Below are positions 1 to 13,190 of a stretch of DNA of 64,000 nucleotides, piece by piece. This stretch comes from Aplidium turbinatum. Its lineage: Eukaryota; Chordata; Ascidiacea; Aplousobranchia; Polyclinidae. How positions within the stretch are numbered: the stretch's first letter is position 1; each line of letters begins with the position of its first letter. The position numbers and the translations under genes are program-made. The stretch covers positions 62,001 to 126,000 of the forward strand of contig OU964934.1 of assembly GCA_918807975.1 (NCBI GenBank). Reading direction: 5' to 3'. Below the pieces are notes generated by a model, which was not told the DNA's origin, did no database searches, and saw nothing but the letters and a program-made list of their open reading frames with translations.

Positions 1-157
1 TCATACAGTGAAAAATAATTTTTTTTTGCGAAACTGTCTAATTCGTTTTGTTTGAAACTAACGTCATTAAAAATTGTCTAAGAAAGTTTTTTTACGTACT
101 AAAAGTGAAAATTATTGAAAAAAAATTTTCTTTTCAAAAAAATTTTTCTAAGACATT
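1..157 (+). repeat. Representative 157-bp satellite unit
   Basis: One full unit taken from tcatacagtg to the base before the next tcatacagtg. It contains poly(T) and poly(A) runs, four CpG sites (tgcg, attcg, aacgtc, tacgta) and an imperfect inverted repeat: tgtctaagaaa matches the reverse complement of the later tttctaagaca at 10 of 11 positions. Only the length and order of landmarks are conserved between units; individual units differ by a few bases. Confidence 0.95.
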
Positions 158-325
158 TCATACAGTGAAAAATAATTTTTTTCTTGCGAAACTGTCTAAT
201 TCGTTTTGTTTGAAACTAACGTCATTACAAATTGTCTAAGAAAGTTTTTTTACGTACTAAAAGTGAAAATTATTGAAAAAAAATTTTCTTTTCCAAAAAA
301 ATTTCAAAAATTTTTCAAAGACATT
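158..325 (+). repeat. Representative long (168-bp) satellite unit
   Basis: Long form of the unit: an extra stretch of about 10-11 A/T bases lies between the tcttttcca motif and aaagacattt. This long unit is usually followed by a unit with acagtcaaaaa in place of acagtgaaaaa and acgtcattacaaa in place of acgtcattaaaaa. The pair is a useful tag: it recurs near 1.79, 9.87, 11.49, 18.43, 20.35, 24.97, 26.87, 33.86, 43.56, 45.17, 48.03 and 56.27 kb and marks the start of many higher-order repeats. Confidence 0.9.
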
Positions 326-3300
326 TCATACAGTCAAAAATAATTTTTTTTTTGCGAAACTGTCTAATTCTTTTTGTTTGAAACTAACGTCATTACAAAT
401 TGTCTAAGAAAGTTTTTTTACGTACTAAAAGTGAAATTTATTGAAAAAAAATGTCTTTTCAAAAAAAATTTTCAAAAATTTTTCTAAGACATTTCATACA
501 GTGAAAAATAATTTTTTTTTGCGAAACTGTCTAATTCTTTTTGTTTGAAACTAACGTCATTAAAAATTGTCTAAGAAAGCTTTTTTACGTACTAAAAGTG
601 AAAATAATTAAAAAAAAATTTTTTTTTAATAAAAATTTTCAAAACTTTTTTTAAGACATTTCATACAGTGAAAAATAATTTTTTTTTGCGAAACTGTCTA
701 ATTCTTTTTGTTTGAAACTAACGTCATTAAAAATTGTCTAAGAAAGTTTTTTTACGTACTAAAAGTGAAAATTATTGAAAAAAAATTGTCTTTTCAAAAA
801 AAGTTTTCCAAGACATTTCATACAGTGAAAAATAATTTTTTTTTGCGAAACTGTCTAATTTTTTTTGTTTGAAACTAACTTAATTAAAAATTGTCTAAGA
901 AAGTTTTTTTACGTACTAAAAGTGAAAATTATTGAAAAAAATTTGTCTTTTCAAAAAAACTTTTCTAAGACATTTCATACAGTGAAAAATAATTTTTTTT
1001 TGCGAAACTGTCTAATTCTTTTTGTTTGAAACTAACGTCATTAAAAATTGTCTAAGAAAGTTTTTTTACGTACTAAAAGTGAAAATTATTGAAAAAAATA
1101 TTCTTTTCAAGAAAAAATTTCAAAAATTTTTCTAAGACATTTCATACAGTGAAAAATAATTTTTTTTTGCGAAACTGTCTAATTCTTTTTGTTTGAAACT
1201 AACGTCATTAAAAATTGTCTAAGAAAGTTTTTTTAAGTACTAAAAGTGAAAATTATTGAAAGAAAATTGTCTTTTCAAAAAAATTTTTCTAAGACATTTC
1301 ATACAGTGAAAAATAATTTTTTTTTGAGAAACTGTCTAATTCTTTTTGTTTGAAACTAACGTCATTAAAAACTGTCTAAGAAAGTTTTTTTACGTACTAA
1401 AAGTGAAAATTATTGAAAAAAAATTGTCTTTTCAAAAAAATTTTTCTAAGACATTTCATACAGTGAAAAATAATTTTTTTTTGCGAAACTGTCTAATTCG
1501 TTTTGTTTGAAACTAACGTCATTAAAAATTGTCTAAGAAAGTTTTTTTACGTACTAAAAGTGAAAATTATTGAAAAAAAATTTTCTTTTCAAAAAAATTT
1601 TTCTAAGACATTTCATACAGTGAAAAATAATTTTTTTTTGCGAAACTGTCTAATTCGTTTTGTTTGAAACTAACGTCATTACAAATTGTCTAAGAAAGTT
1701 TTTTTACGTACTAAAAGTGAAAATTATTGAAAAAAAATTTTCTTTTCCAAAAAAATTTCAAAAATTTTTCAAAGACATTTCATACAGTCAAAAATAATTT
1801 TTTTTTTGCGAAACTGTCTAATTCTTTTTGTTTGAAACTAACGTCATTACAAATTGTCTAAGAAAGTTTTTTTACGTACTAAAAGTGAAATTTATTGAAA
1901 AAAAATGTCTTTTCAAAAAAAATTTTCAAAAATTTTTCTAAGACATTTCATACAGAGAAAAATAATTTTTTTTTGCGAAACTGTCTAATTCTTTTTGTTT
2001 GAAACTAACGTCATTAAAAATTGTCTAAGAAACCTTTTTTACGTACTAAAAGTGAAAATAATTGAAAAAAAATTTTTTTTTTAATAAAAATTTTCAAAAC
2101 TTTTTTTAAGACATTTCATACAGTGAAAAATAATTTTTTTTTGCGAAACTGTCTAATTCTTTTTGTTTGAAACTAACGTCATTAAAAATTGTCTAAGAAA
2201 GTTTTTTTACGTACTAAAAGTGAAAATTATTGAAAAAAAATTGTCTTTTCAAAAAAATTTTTCCAAGACATTTCATACAGTGAAAAATAATTTTTTTTTG
2301 CGAAACTGTCTAATTTTTTTTGTTTGAAACTAACTTAATTAAAAATTGTCTAAGAAAGTTTTTTTACGTACTAAAAGTGAAAATTATTGAAAAAAATTTG
2401 TCTTTTCAAAAAAACTTTTCTAAGACATTTCATACAGTGAAAAATAATTTTTTTTTGCGAAACTGTCTAATTCTTTTTGTTTGAAACTAACGTCATTAAA
2501 AATTGTCTAAGAAAGTTTTTTTACGTACTAAAAGTGAAAATTATTGAAAAAAATATTCTTTTCAAGAAAAAATTTCAAAAATTTTTCTAAGACATTTCAT
2601 ACAGTGAAAAATAATTTTTTTTTGCGAAACTGTCTAATTCTTTTTGTTTGAAACTAACGTCATTAAAAATTGTCTAAGAAAGTTGTTTTAAGTACTAAAA
2701 GTGAAAATTATTGAAAGAAAATTGTCTTTTCAAAAAAAGTTTTCTAAGACATTTCATACAGTGAAAAATAATTTTTTTTTGAGAAACTGTCTAATTCTTT
2801 TTGTTTGAAACTAACGTCATTAAAAACTGTCTAAGAAAATTTTTTACGTACTAAAAGTGAAAATTATTGAAAAAAAATTGTCTTTTCAAAAAAATTTTTC
2901 CAAGACATTTCATACAGTGAAAAATAATTTTTTTTTGCGAAACTGTCTAATTCGTTTTGTTTGAAACTAACGTCATTAAAAGTTGTCTAAGAAAGTTTTT
3001 TTACGTACTAAAAGTGAAAATTATTGAAAAAAAATTGTCTTTTCAAAAAAATTTTTCTAAGACATTTCATACAGTGAAAAATAATTTTTTTTTGCGAAAC
3101 TGTCTAATTCTTTTTGTTTGAAACTAACGTCATTAAAAATTGTCTAAGAAAGTTTTTTTAAGTACTAAAAGTGAAAATTATTGAAAAAAAATTGTCTTTT
3201 CAAAAAAATTTTTCTAAGACATTTCATACAGTGAAAAATAATTTTTTTTTGTGAAACTGTCTAATTCGTTTTGTTTGAAACTAACGACATTAAAAATTGT

Positions 3301-6300
3301 CTAAGAAAGTTTTTTTACGTACTAAAAGTGAAAATTATTGAAAAAACCTTGTCTTTTCAAAAAAATTTTTCTAAGACATTTCATACAGTGAAAAATAATT
3401 TTTTTTTGCGAAACTGTCTAATTCGTTTTGTTTGAAACTAACGTCATTAAAAATTGTCTAAGAAAGTTTTTTTACGTACTAAAAGTGAAAATTATTGAAA
3501 AAAATTCGTCTTTTCAAAAAAACTTTTCTAAGACATTTCATAAAGTGAAAAATAATTTTTTTTTGAGAAACTGTCTAATTCTTTTTGTTTGAAACTAACG
3601 TCATTAAAAACTGTCTAAGAAAGTTTTTTTACGTACTAAAAGTGAAAATTATTGAAAAAAAATTGTCTTTTCAAAAAAATTTTTCCAAGACATTTCATAC
3701 AGTGAAAAATAATTTTTTTTTGCGAAACTGTCTAATTCGTTTTGTTTGAAACTAACGTCATTAAAAATTGTCTAAGAAAGTTTTTTTACGTACTAAAAGT
3801 GAAAATTATTGAATAAAAATTGTCTTTTCAAAAAAATTTTTCTAAGACATTTCATACAGTGAAAAATAATTTTTTTTTGCGAAACTGTCTAATTCGTTTT
3901 GTTTGAAACTAACGTCATTAAAAATTGTCTAAGAAAGTTTTTTTACGTACTAAAAGTGAAAATTCTTGAAAAAAAATTGTCTTTTCAAAAAAATTTTTCT
4001 AAGACATTTCATACAGTGAAAAATAATTTTTTTTTGCGAAACTGTCTAATTCGTTTTGTTTGAAACTAACGTCATTAAAAATTGTCTAAGAAAATTTTTT
4101 TACGTACTAAAAGTGAAAATTATTGAAAAAAAATTGTCTTTTCAAAAAAATTTTTCTAAGACATTTCATACAGTGAAAAATAATTTTTTTTTGCGAAACC
4201 GTCTAATTCTTTTTGTTTGAAACTAACGTCATTAAAAATTGTCTAAGAAAGTTTTTTTACGTACTAAAAGTGAAAATTATTGAAAAAAAATTGTCTTTTC
4301 AAAAAAAGTTTTCTAAGACATTTCATACAGTAAAAAATAATTTTTTTTTGCGAAACTGTCTAATTCTTTTTGTTTGAAACTAACGTCATTAAAAATTGTC
4401 TAAGAAAGTTTTTTTACGTACTAAAAGTGAAAATTATTGAAAAAAAATTGTCTTTTCAAAAAAATTTTTCTAAGACATTTCATACAGTGAAAAATAATTT
4501 TTTTTTGCGAAACTGTCTAATTCTTTTTGTTTGAAACTAACGTCATTAAAAATTGTCTAAGAAAGTTTTTTTACGTACTAAAAGTGAAAATTATTGAAAA
4601 AAAATTGTCTTTTCAAAAAAATTTTTCCAAGACATTTCATACAGTGAAAAATAATTTTTTTTTGCGAAACTGTCTAATTTTTTTTGTTTGAAACTAACGT
4701 CATTAAAAATTGTCTAAGAAAGTTTTTTTACGTACTAAAAGTGAAAATTATTGAAAAAAATTTGTCTTTTCAAAAAAACTTTTCTAAGACATTTCATACA
4801 GTGAAAAATAATTTTTTTTTGCGAAACTGTCTAATTCTTTTTGTTTGATACTAACGTCATTAAAAATTGTCTAAGAAAGTTTTTTTAAGTACTAAAAGTG
4901 AAAATTATTGAAAAAAAATTGTCTTTTCAATAAAATTTTTCTAAGACATTTCATAAAGTGAAAAATAATTTTTTTTTGAGAAACTGTCTAATTCTTTTTG
5001 TTTGAAACTAACGTCATTAAAAACTGTCTAAGAAAGTTTTTTTACGTACTAAAAGTGAAAATTATTGAAAAAAAATTGTCTTTTCAAAAAAATTTTTCCA
5101 AGACATTTCATACAGTGAAAAAAAATTTTATTTTGCGAAACTGTCTAATTCGTTTTGTTTGAAACTAACGTCATTAAAAATTGTCTAAGAAAGTTTTTTT
5201 ACGTACTAAAAGTGAAAATTATTGAAAAAAAATTGTCTTTTCAAAAAAATTTTTCTAAGACATTTCATACAGTGAAAAATAATTTTTTTTTGCGAAACTG
5301 TCTAATTCTTTTTGTTTGAAACTAACGTCATTAAAAATTGTCTAAGAAAGTTTTTTTAAGTACTAAAAGTGAAAATTATTGAAAAAAAATTGTCTTTTCA
5401 AAAAAACTTTTCTAAGACATTTCATACAGTGAAAAATAATTTTTTTTTGCGAAACTGTCTAATTCTTTTTGTTTGAAACTAACGTCATTAAAAATTGTCT
5501 AAGAAAGTTTTTTTAAGTACTAAACGTGAAAATTATTGAAAAAAATTGTCTTTTCAAAAAAATATTTCTAAGACATTTCATACAGTGAAAAATAATTTTT
5601 TTTTGCGAAACTGTCTAATTCGTTTTGTTTGAAACTAACGTCATTAAAAATTGTCTAAGAAAGTTTTTTTACGTACTAAAAGTGAAAATTATTGAAAAAA
5701 AATTGTCTTTTCAAAAAAATTTTTCTAAGACATTTCATACAGTGAAAAATAATTTTTTTTTGCGAAACTGTCAAAATCTTTTTGTTTGAAACTAACGTCA
5801 TTAAAAACTGTCTAAGAAAGTTGTTTTACGTACTAAAAGTGAAAATTATTGAAAAAAAATTGTCTTTTCAAAAAAATTTTTCCAAGACATTTCATACAGT
5901 GAAAAATAATTTTTTTTTGCGAAACTGTCTAATTCGTTTTGTTTGAAACTAACGTCATTAAAAATTGTCTAAGAAAGTTTTTTTACGTACTAAAAGTGAA
6001 AATTATTGAAAAAAAATTGTCTTTTCAAAAAAATTTTTCTAAGACATTTCATACAGTGAAAAATAATTTTTTTTTGCGAAACTGTCTAATTCTTTTTGTT
6101 TGAAACTAACGTCATTAAAAATTGTCTAAGAAAGTTTTTTTACGTACTAAAAGTGAAAATTATTGAAAAAAATTGTCTTTTCAAGAAAAATTTTCAAAAA
6201 TTTTTCTAAGACATTTCATACAGTGAAAAATAATTTTTTTTTGCGAAACTGTCTAATTCTTTTTGTTTGAAACTAACGTCATTAAAAATTGTCTAAGAAA

Positions 6301-9300
6301 GTTTTTTTACGTACTAAAAGTGAAAATTATTGAAAAAAAATTGTCTTTTCAAAAAAATTTTTCTAAGACATTTCATACAGTGAAAAATAATTTTTTTTTG
6401 CGAAACTGTCCAATTCGTTTTGTTTGAAACTAACGTCATTAAAAATTGTCTAAGAAAGTTTTTTTACGTACTAAAAGTGAAAATTATTGAAAAAAAATTT
6501 TCTTTTCAAAAAAATTTTTCCAAGACATTTCATACAGTGAAAAATAATTTTTTTTTGCGAAACTGTCTAATTCTTTTTGTTTGAAACTAACGTCATTAAA
6601 AATTGTCTAAGAAAGTTTTTTTACGTACTAAAAGTGAAAATTATTGAAAAAAAATTGTCTTTTCAAAAAAACTTTTCTAAGACATTTCATACAGTGAAAA
6701 ATAATTTTTTTTTGCGAAACTGTCTAATTCTTTTTGTTTGAAACTAACGTCATTAAAAATTGTCTAAGAAAGTTTTTTTAAGTACTAAAAGTGAAAATTA
6801 TTGAAAAAAAATTGTCTTTTCAAAAAAACTTTTCTAAGACATTTCATACAGTGAAAACTAATTTTTTTTTGCGAAACTGTCAAAATCTTTTTGTTTGAAA
6901 CTAACGTCATTAAAAACTGTCTAAGGAAGTTGTTTTACGTACTAAAAGTGAAAATTATTGAAAAAAAATTGTCTTTTCAAAAAAATTTTTCTAAGACATT
7001 TCATACAGTCAAAAATAATTTTTTTTTGCGAAACTGTCTAATTCGTTTTGTTTGAAACTAACGTCATTGCAAATTGTCTAAGAAAGTTTCTTTACGTACT
7101 AAAAGTGAAAATTATTGAAAAAAAATTGTCTTTTCAAAAAAATTTTTCTAAGACATTTCATACAGTGAAAAATAATTTTTTTTTGCGAAACTGTCTAATT
7201 CTTTTTGTTTGAAACTAACGTCATTAAAAATTGTCTAAGAAAGTTTTTTTACGTACTAAAAGTGAAAATTATTGAAAAAAATTTTCTTTTCAAGAAAAAT
7301 TTTCAAAAATTTTTCTAAGACATTTCATACAGTGAAAAATAATTTTTTTTTGCGAAACTGTCTAATTCGTTTTGTTTGAAACTAACGTCATTAAAAATTG
7401 TCTAAGAAAGTTTTTTTACGTACTAAAAGTGAAAATTATTGAAAAAAAATTGTCTTTTCAAAAAAATTTTTCTAAGACATTTCATACAGTGAAAAATAAT
7501 TTTTTTTTACGAAACTGTCTAATTCTTTTTGTTTGAAACTAACGTCATTAAAAATTGTCTAAGAAAGTTTTTTTACGTACTAAAAGTGAAAATTATTGAA
7601 AAAAAATTGTCTTTTCAAAAAAATTTTTCAAAGACATTTCATACAGTGAAAAATAATTTTTTTTTGCAAAACTGTCTAATTCTTTTTGTTTGAAACTAAC
7701 GTCATTAAAAATTGTCTAAGAAAGTTTTTTTACGTACTAAAAGTGAAAATTATTGAAAAAAATTTTCTTTTCAAGAAAAATTTTCAAAAACTTTTCTAAG
7801 ACATTTCATACAGTGAAAAATAATTTTTTTTTGCGAAACTGTCTAATTCGATTTGTTTGAAACTAACGTCATTAAAAATTGTCTAAGAAAGTTTTTTTAC
7901 GTACTAAAAGTGAAAATTATTGAAAAAAAATTTTCTTTTCAAAAAAATTTTTCCAAGACATTTCATACAGTGAAAAATAATTTTTTTTTGCGAAACTGTC
8001 TAATTCTTTTTGTTTGAAACTAACGTCATTAAAAATTGTCTAAGAAAGTTTTTTTACGTACTAAAAGTGAAAATTATTGAAAAAAAATTATCTTTTCAAA
8101 AAAATTTTTCTAAGACATTTCATACAGTGAAAAATAATTTTTTTTTGCGAAACTGTCTAATTCTTTTTGTTTGAAACTAACGTCATTAAAAATTGTCTAA
8201 CAAAGTTTTTTTACGTACTAAAAGTGAAAATTATTGAAAAAACATTGTCTTTTCAAAAAAATTTTCAAAAATTTTTCTAAGACATTTCATACAGTGAAAA
8301 ATAATTTTTTTTTGCGAAACTGTCTAATTCTTTTTGTTTGAAACTAACGTCTATAAAAATTGTCTAAGAAAGTTTTTTTAAGTACTAAAAGTGAAAATTA
8401 TTGAAAAAAAATTGTCTTTTCAAAAAAATTTTTCTAAGACATTTCATACAGTGAAAAACAATTTTTTTTTGCGAAACTGTCTAATTCGTTTTGTTTGAAA
8501 CTAACGTCATTAAAAATTGTCTAAGAAAGTTTTTTTACGTACTAAAAGTGAAAATTATTGAAAAAAATTTTCTTTTCCAAAAAAAACTTTTCTAAGACAT
8601 TTCATACAGTGAAAAATAATTTTTTTTTGCGAAACTGTCTAATTCTTTTTGTTTGAAACTAACGTCATTAAAAATTGTCTAAGAAAGTTTTTTTAAGTAC
8701 TAAAAGGGAAAACTATTGAAAAAAAATTGTCTTTTCAAAAAAATTTTTCTAAGACATTTCATACAGTGAAAAATAATTTTTTTTTTTGCGAAACTGTCTA
8801 ATTCGTTTTGTTTGAAACTAACGTCATTAAAAATTGTCTAAGAAAGTTTTTTTACGTACTAAAAGTGAAAATTATTGAAAAAAAATTTTCTTTTCAAAAA
8901 AATTTTTCTAAGACATTTCATACAGTGAAAAATAATTTTTTTTTGCGAAACCGTCTAATTCTTTTTGTTTGAAACTAACGTCATTAAAAATTGTCTAAGA
9001 AAGTTTTTTTACGTACTAAAAGTGAAAATTATTGAAAAAAATTGTCTTTTCAAAAAAAGTTTTCTAAGACATTTCATACAGTGAAAAATAATTTTTTTTT
9101 GCGAAACTGTCTAATTCTTTTTGTTTGAAACTAACGACATTAAAAATTGTCTAAGAAAGTTTTTTTAAGTACTAAAAGTGAAAATTATTGAAAAAAAATT
9201 GTCTTTTTAAAAAAATTTTTCTAAGACATTTCATACAGTGAAAAATAATTTTTTTTTGCGAAACTGTCTAATTCTTTTTGTTTGAAACTAACGTCATTAA

Positions 9301-11154
9301 AAATTGTCTAAGAAAGTTTTTTTAAGTACTAAAAGTGAAAATTATTGAAAAAAAATTGTCTTTTCAAAAAAACTTTTCTAAGACATTTTATACAGTGAAA
9401 ACTAATTTTTTTTTGCGAAACTGTCAAAATCTTTTTGTTTGAAACTAACGTCATTAAAAACTGTCTAAGGAAGTTGTTTTACGTACTAAAAGTGAAAATT
9501 ATTGAAAAAAAATTGTCTTTTCAAAAAAATTTTTCCAAGACATTTCATACAGTGAAAACTAATTTTTTTTTGCGAAACTGTCTAATTCTTTTTGTTTGAA
9601 ACTAACGTCATTAAAAATTGTCTAAGAAAGGTTTTTTACGTACTAAAAGTGAAAATTATTGAAAAAACATTGTCTTTTCAAAAAAATTTTTCTAAGACAT
9701 TTCATACAGTGAAAAATATTTTTTTTCTTGCGAAACTGTCTAATTCTTTTTGTTTGAAACTAACGTCATTACAAATTGTCTAAGAAAGTTTTTTTACGTA
9801 CTAAAAGTGAAAATTATTGAAAAAAAATTTTCTTTTTAAAAAAAATTTCAAAAATTTTTCAAAGACACATCATACAGTCAAAAATAATTTTTTTTTTGCG
9901 AAACTGTCTAATTCTTTTTGTTTGAAACTAACGTCATTACAAATTGTCTAAGAAAGCTTTTTTACGTACTAAAAGTGAAATTTATTGAAAAAAATTGTCT
10001 TTTCAAAAAAAATTTTCAAAAATTTTTCTAAGACATTTCATACAGTGAAAAATAATTTTTTTTTGCGAAACTGTCTAATTCTTTTTGTTTGAAACTAACG
10101 TCATTAAAAATTGTCTAAGAAAGCTTTTTTACGTACTAAAAGTGAAAATAATTGAAAAAAAATTTTCTTTTTAATAAAACTTTTCAAAACTTTTTTTAAG
10201 ACATTTCATACAGTGAAAAATAATTTTTTTTTGCGAAACTGTCTAATTCTTTTTGTTTGAAACTAACGTCATTAAAAATTGTCTAAGAAAGTTTTTTTAC
10301 GTACTAAAAGTGAAAATTATTGAAAAAAAATTGTCTTTTCAAAAAAATTTTTCCAAGACATTTCATACAGTGAAAAATAATTTTTTTTTGCGAAACTGTC
10401 TAATTTTTTTTGTTTGAAACTAACTTAATTAAAAATTGTCTAAGAAAGTTTTTTTACGTACTAAAAGTGAAAATTATTGAAAAAAATTGTCTTTTCAAAA
10501 AAAGTTTTCTAAGACATTTCATACAGTGAAAAATAATTTTTTTTTGCGAAACTGTCTAATTCTTTTTGTTTGAAACTAACGACATTAAAAATTGTCTAAG
10601 AAAGTTTTTTTACGTACTAAAAGTGAAAATTATTGAAAAAAATTTTCTTTTCAAGAAAAATTTTCAAAAATTTTTCTAAGACATTTCATACAGTGAAAAA
10701 TAATTTTTTTTTTCGAAACTGTCTAATTCTTTTGTTTGAAACTAACGTCATTAAAAATTGTCTAAGAAAGTTTTTTTAAGTACTAAAAGTGAAAATTATT
10801 GAAAAAAAATTGTCTTTTCAAAAAAATTTTTCTAAGACATTTCATACAGTGAAAAATAATTTTTTTTGCGAAACTGTCTAATTCTTTTTGTTTGAAACTA
10901 ACGTCATTAAAAATTGTCTAAGAAAGTTTTTTTACGTACTAAAAGTGAAAATTATTGAAAAAAAATTGTCTTTTTAAAAAAGTTTTTCTAAGACATTTCA
11001 TACAGTGAAAAATAATTTTTTTTTGTGAAACTGTCTAATTCGTTTTGTTTGAAACTAACGACATTAAAAATTGTCTAAGAAAGTTTTTTTAAGTACTAAA
11101 AGTGAAAATTATTGAAAAAAAATTGTCTTTTCAAAAAAATTTTTCTAAGACATT

Positions 11155-13190
11155 TCATACAGTGAAAAATAATTTTTTTTTGCGAAACTGTCTAATTCGT
11201 TTTGTTTGAAACTAACGTCATTAAAAATTGTCTAAGAAAGTTTTTTTACGTACTAAAAGTGAAAATTATTGAAAAAAAATTTTCTTTTCAAAAAAATTTT
11301 TCTAAGACATTTCATACAGTGAAAAATAATTTTTTTCTTGCGAAACTGTCTAATTCGTTTTGTTTGAAACTAACGTCATTAAAAATTGTCTAAGAAAGTT
11401 TTTTTACGTACTAAAAGTGAAAATTATTGAAAAAAAATTTTCTTTTCCAAAAAAATTTCAAAAATTTTTCAAAGACATTTCATACAGTCAAAAATAATTT
11501 TTTTTTTGCGAAACTGTCTAATTCTTTTTGTTTGAAACTAACGTCATTACAAATTGTCTAAGAAAGTTTTTTTACGTACTAAAAGTGAAATTTATTGAAA
11601 AAAAATGTCTTTTCAAAAAAAATTTTCAAAAATTTTTCTAAGACATTTCATACAGTGAAAAATAATTTTTTTTTGCGAAACTGTCTAATTCTTTTTGTTT
11701 GAAACTAACGTCATTAAAAATTGTCTAAGAAAGCTTTTTTACGTACTAAAAGTGAAAATAATTGAAAAAAAATTTTTTTTTTAATAAAAATTTTCAAAAC
11801 TTTTTTTAAGACATTTCATACAGTGAAAAATAATTTTTTTTTGCGAAACTGTCTAATTCTTTTTGTTTGAAACTAACGTCATTAAAAATTGTCTAAGAAA
11901 GTTTTTTTACGTACTAAAAGTGAAAATTATTGAAAAAAAATTGTCTTTTCAAAAAAATTTTTCCAAGACATTTCATACAGTGAAAAATAATTTTTTTTTG
12001 CGAAACTGTCTAATTTTTTTTGTTTGAAACTAACTTAATTAAAAATTGTCTAAGAAAGTTTTTTTACGTACTAAAAGTGAAAATTATTGAAAAAAATTTG
12101 TCTTTTCAAAAAAACTTTTCTAAGACATTTCATACAGTGAAAAATAATTTTTTTTTGCGAAACTGTCTAATTCTTTTTGTTTGAAACTAACGTCATTAAA
12201 AATTGTCTAAGAAAGTTTTTTTACGTACTAAAAGTGAAAATTATTGAAAAAAATATTCTTTTCAAGAAAAAATTTCAAAAATTTTTCTAAGACATTTCAT
12301 ACAGTGAAAAATAATTTTTTTTTGCGAAACTGTCTAATTCTTTTTGTTTGAAACTAACGTCATTAAAAATTGTCTAAGAAAGTTTTTTTAAGTACTAAAA
12401 GTGAAAATTATTGAAAGAAAATTGTCTTTTCAAAAAAATTTTTCTAAGACATTTCATACAGTGAAAAATAATTTTTTTTTGAGAAACTGTCTAATTCTTT
12501 TTGTTTGAAACTAACGTCATTAAAAACTGTCTAAGAAAGTTTTTTTACGTACTAAAAGTGAAAATTATTGAAAAAAAATTGTCTTTTCAAAAAAATTTTT
12601 CCAAGACATTTCATACAGTGAAAAATAATTTTTTTTTGCGAAACTGTCTAATTCGTTTTGTTTGAAACTAACGTCATTAAAAGTTGTCTAAGAAAGTTTT
12701 TTTACGTACTAAAAGTGAAAATTATTGAAAAAAAATTGTCTTTTCAAAAAAATTTTTCTAAGACATTTCATACAGTGAAAAATAATTTTTTTTTGCGAAA
12801 CTGTCTAATTCTTTTTGTTTGAAACTAACGTCATTAAAAATTGTCTAAGAAAGTTTTTTTAAGTACTAAAAGTGAAAATTATTGAAAAAAAATTGTCTTT
12901 TCAAAAAAATTTTTCTAAGACATTTCATACAGTGAAAAATAATTTTTTTTTGTGAAACTGTCTAATTCGTTTTGTTTGAAACTAACGACATTAAAAATTG
13001 TCTAAGAAAGTTTTTTTACGTACTAAAAGTGAAAATTATTGAAAAAACCTTGTCTTTTCAAAAAAATTTTTCTAAGACATTTCATACAGTGAAAAATAAT
13101 TTTTTTTTGCGAAACTGTCTAATTCGTTTTGTTTGAAACTAACGTCATTAAAAATTGTCTAAGAAAGTTTTTTTACGTACTAAAAGTGAA
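11155..13190 (+). repeat. Segmental copy of about 1456-3490 (offset about 9.70 kb)
   Basis: The order of unit variants from about 1456 to about 3490 is repeated here, including the rare aaaagttgtc unit (2980 and 12681), the gaaagaaaattg unit, tgagaaac/aaaaactg and the aaaaaaccttg unit. The offset stays at 9699-9701 bp over about 2 kb. Both copies then diverge into different unit orders near 3.5 and 13.2 kb. The ends are approximate because every unit resembles every other. Confidence 0.85.

Larger units (their letters stand above)
1..2909 (+). repeat. Higher-order repeat, two copies of about 1455 bp (9 units)
   Basis: Copy 1 is 1-1455 and copy 2 is 1456-2909. The same nine unit variants occur in the same order: plain attcg unit, long unit, acagtc unit, the aagc/aacc-tttttt unit with an aataatt variant, a ccaagac unit, the gaaactaacttaatt unit, the aatattctttt unit, a gaaagaaaa unit, then the tgagaaac/aaaaactg unit. 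The copies differ by scattered single bases only. The copy boundary is set by convention at tcatacagtg. Confidence 0.9.

Noticed and set aside
48-239. 63-66-codon open frames (MFETNVIKNC..., if TTG is read as a start) recurring about 17 times in the array, for example at 48, 9592, 21676, 33580 and 61704
   Set aside because: They begin at TTG in the satellite motif ttgtttgaaac, cross two neighbouring units, and exist only where unit variants happen to keep the frame open. There is no ATG start and no independent sign of coding. They are satellite by-products.
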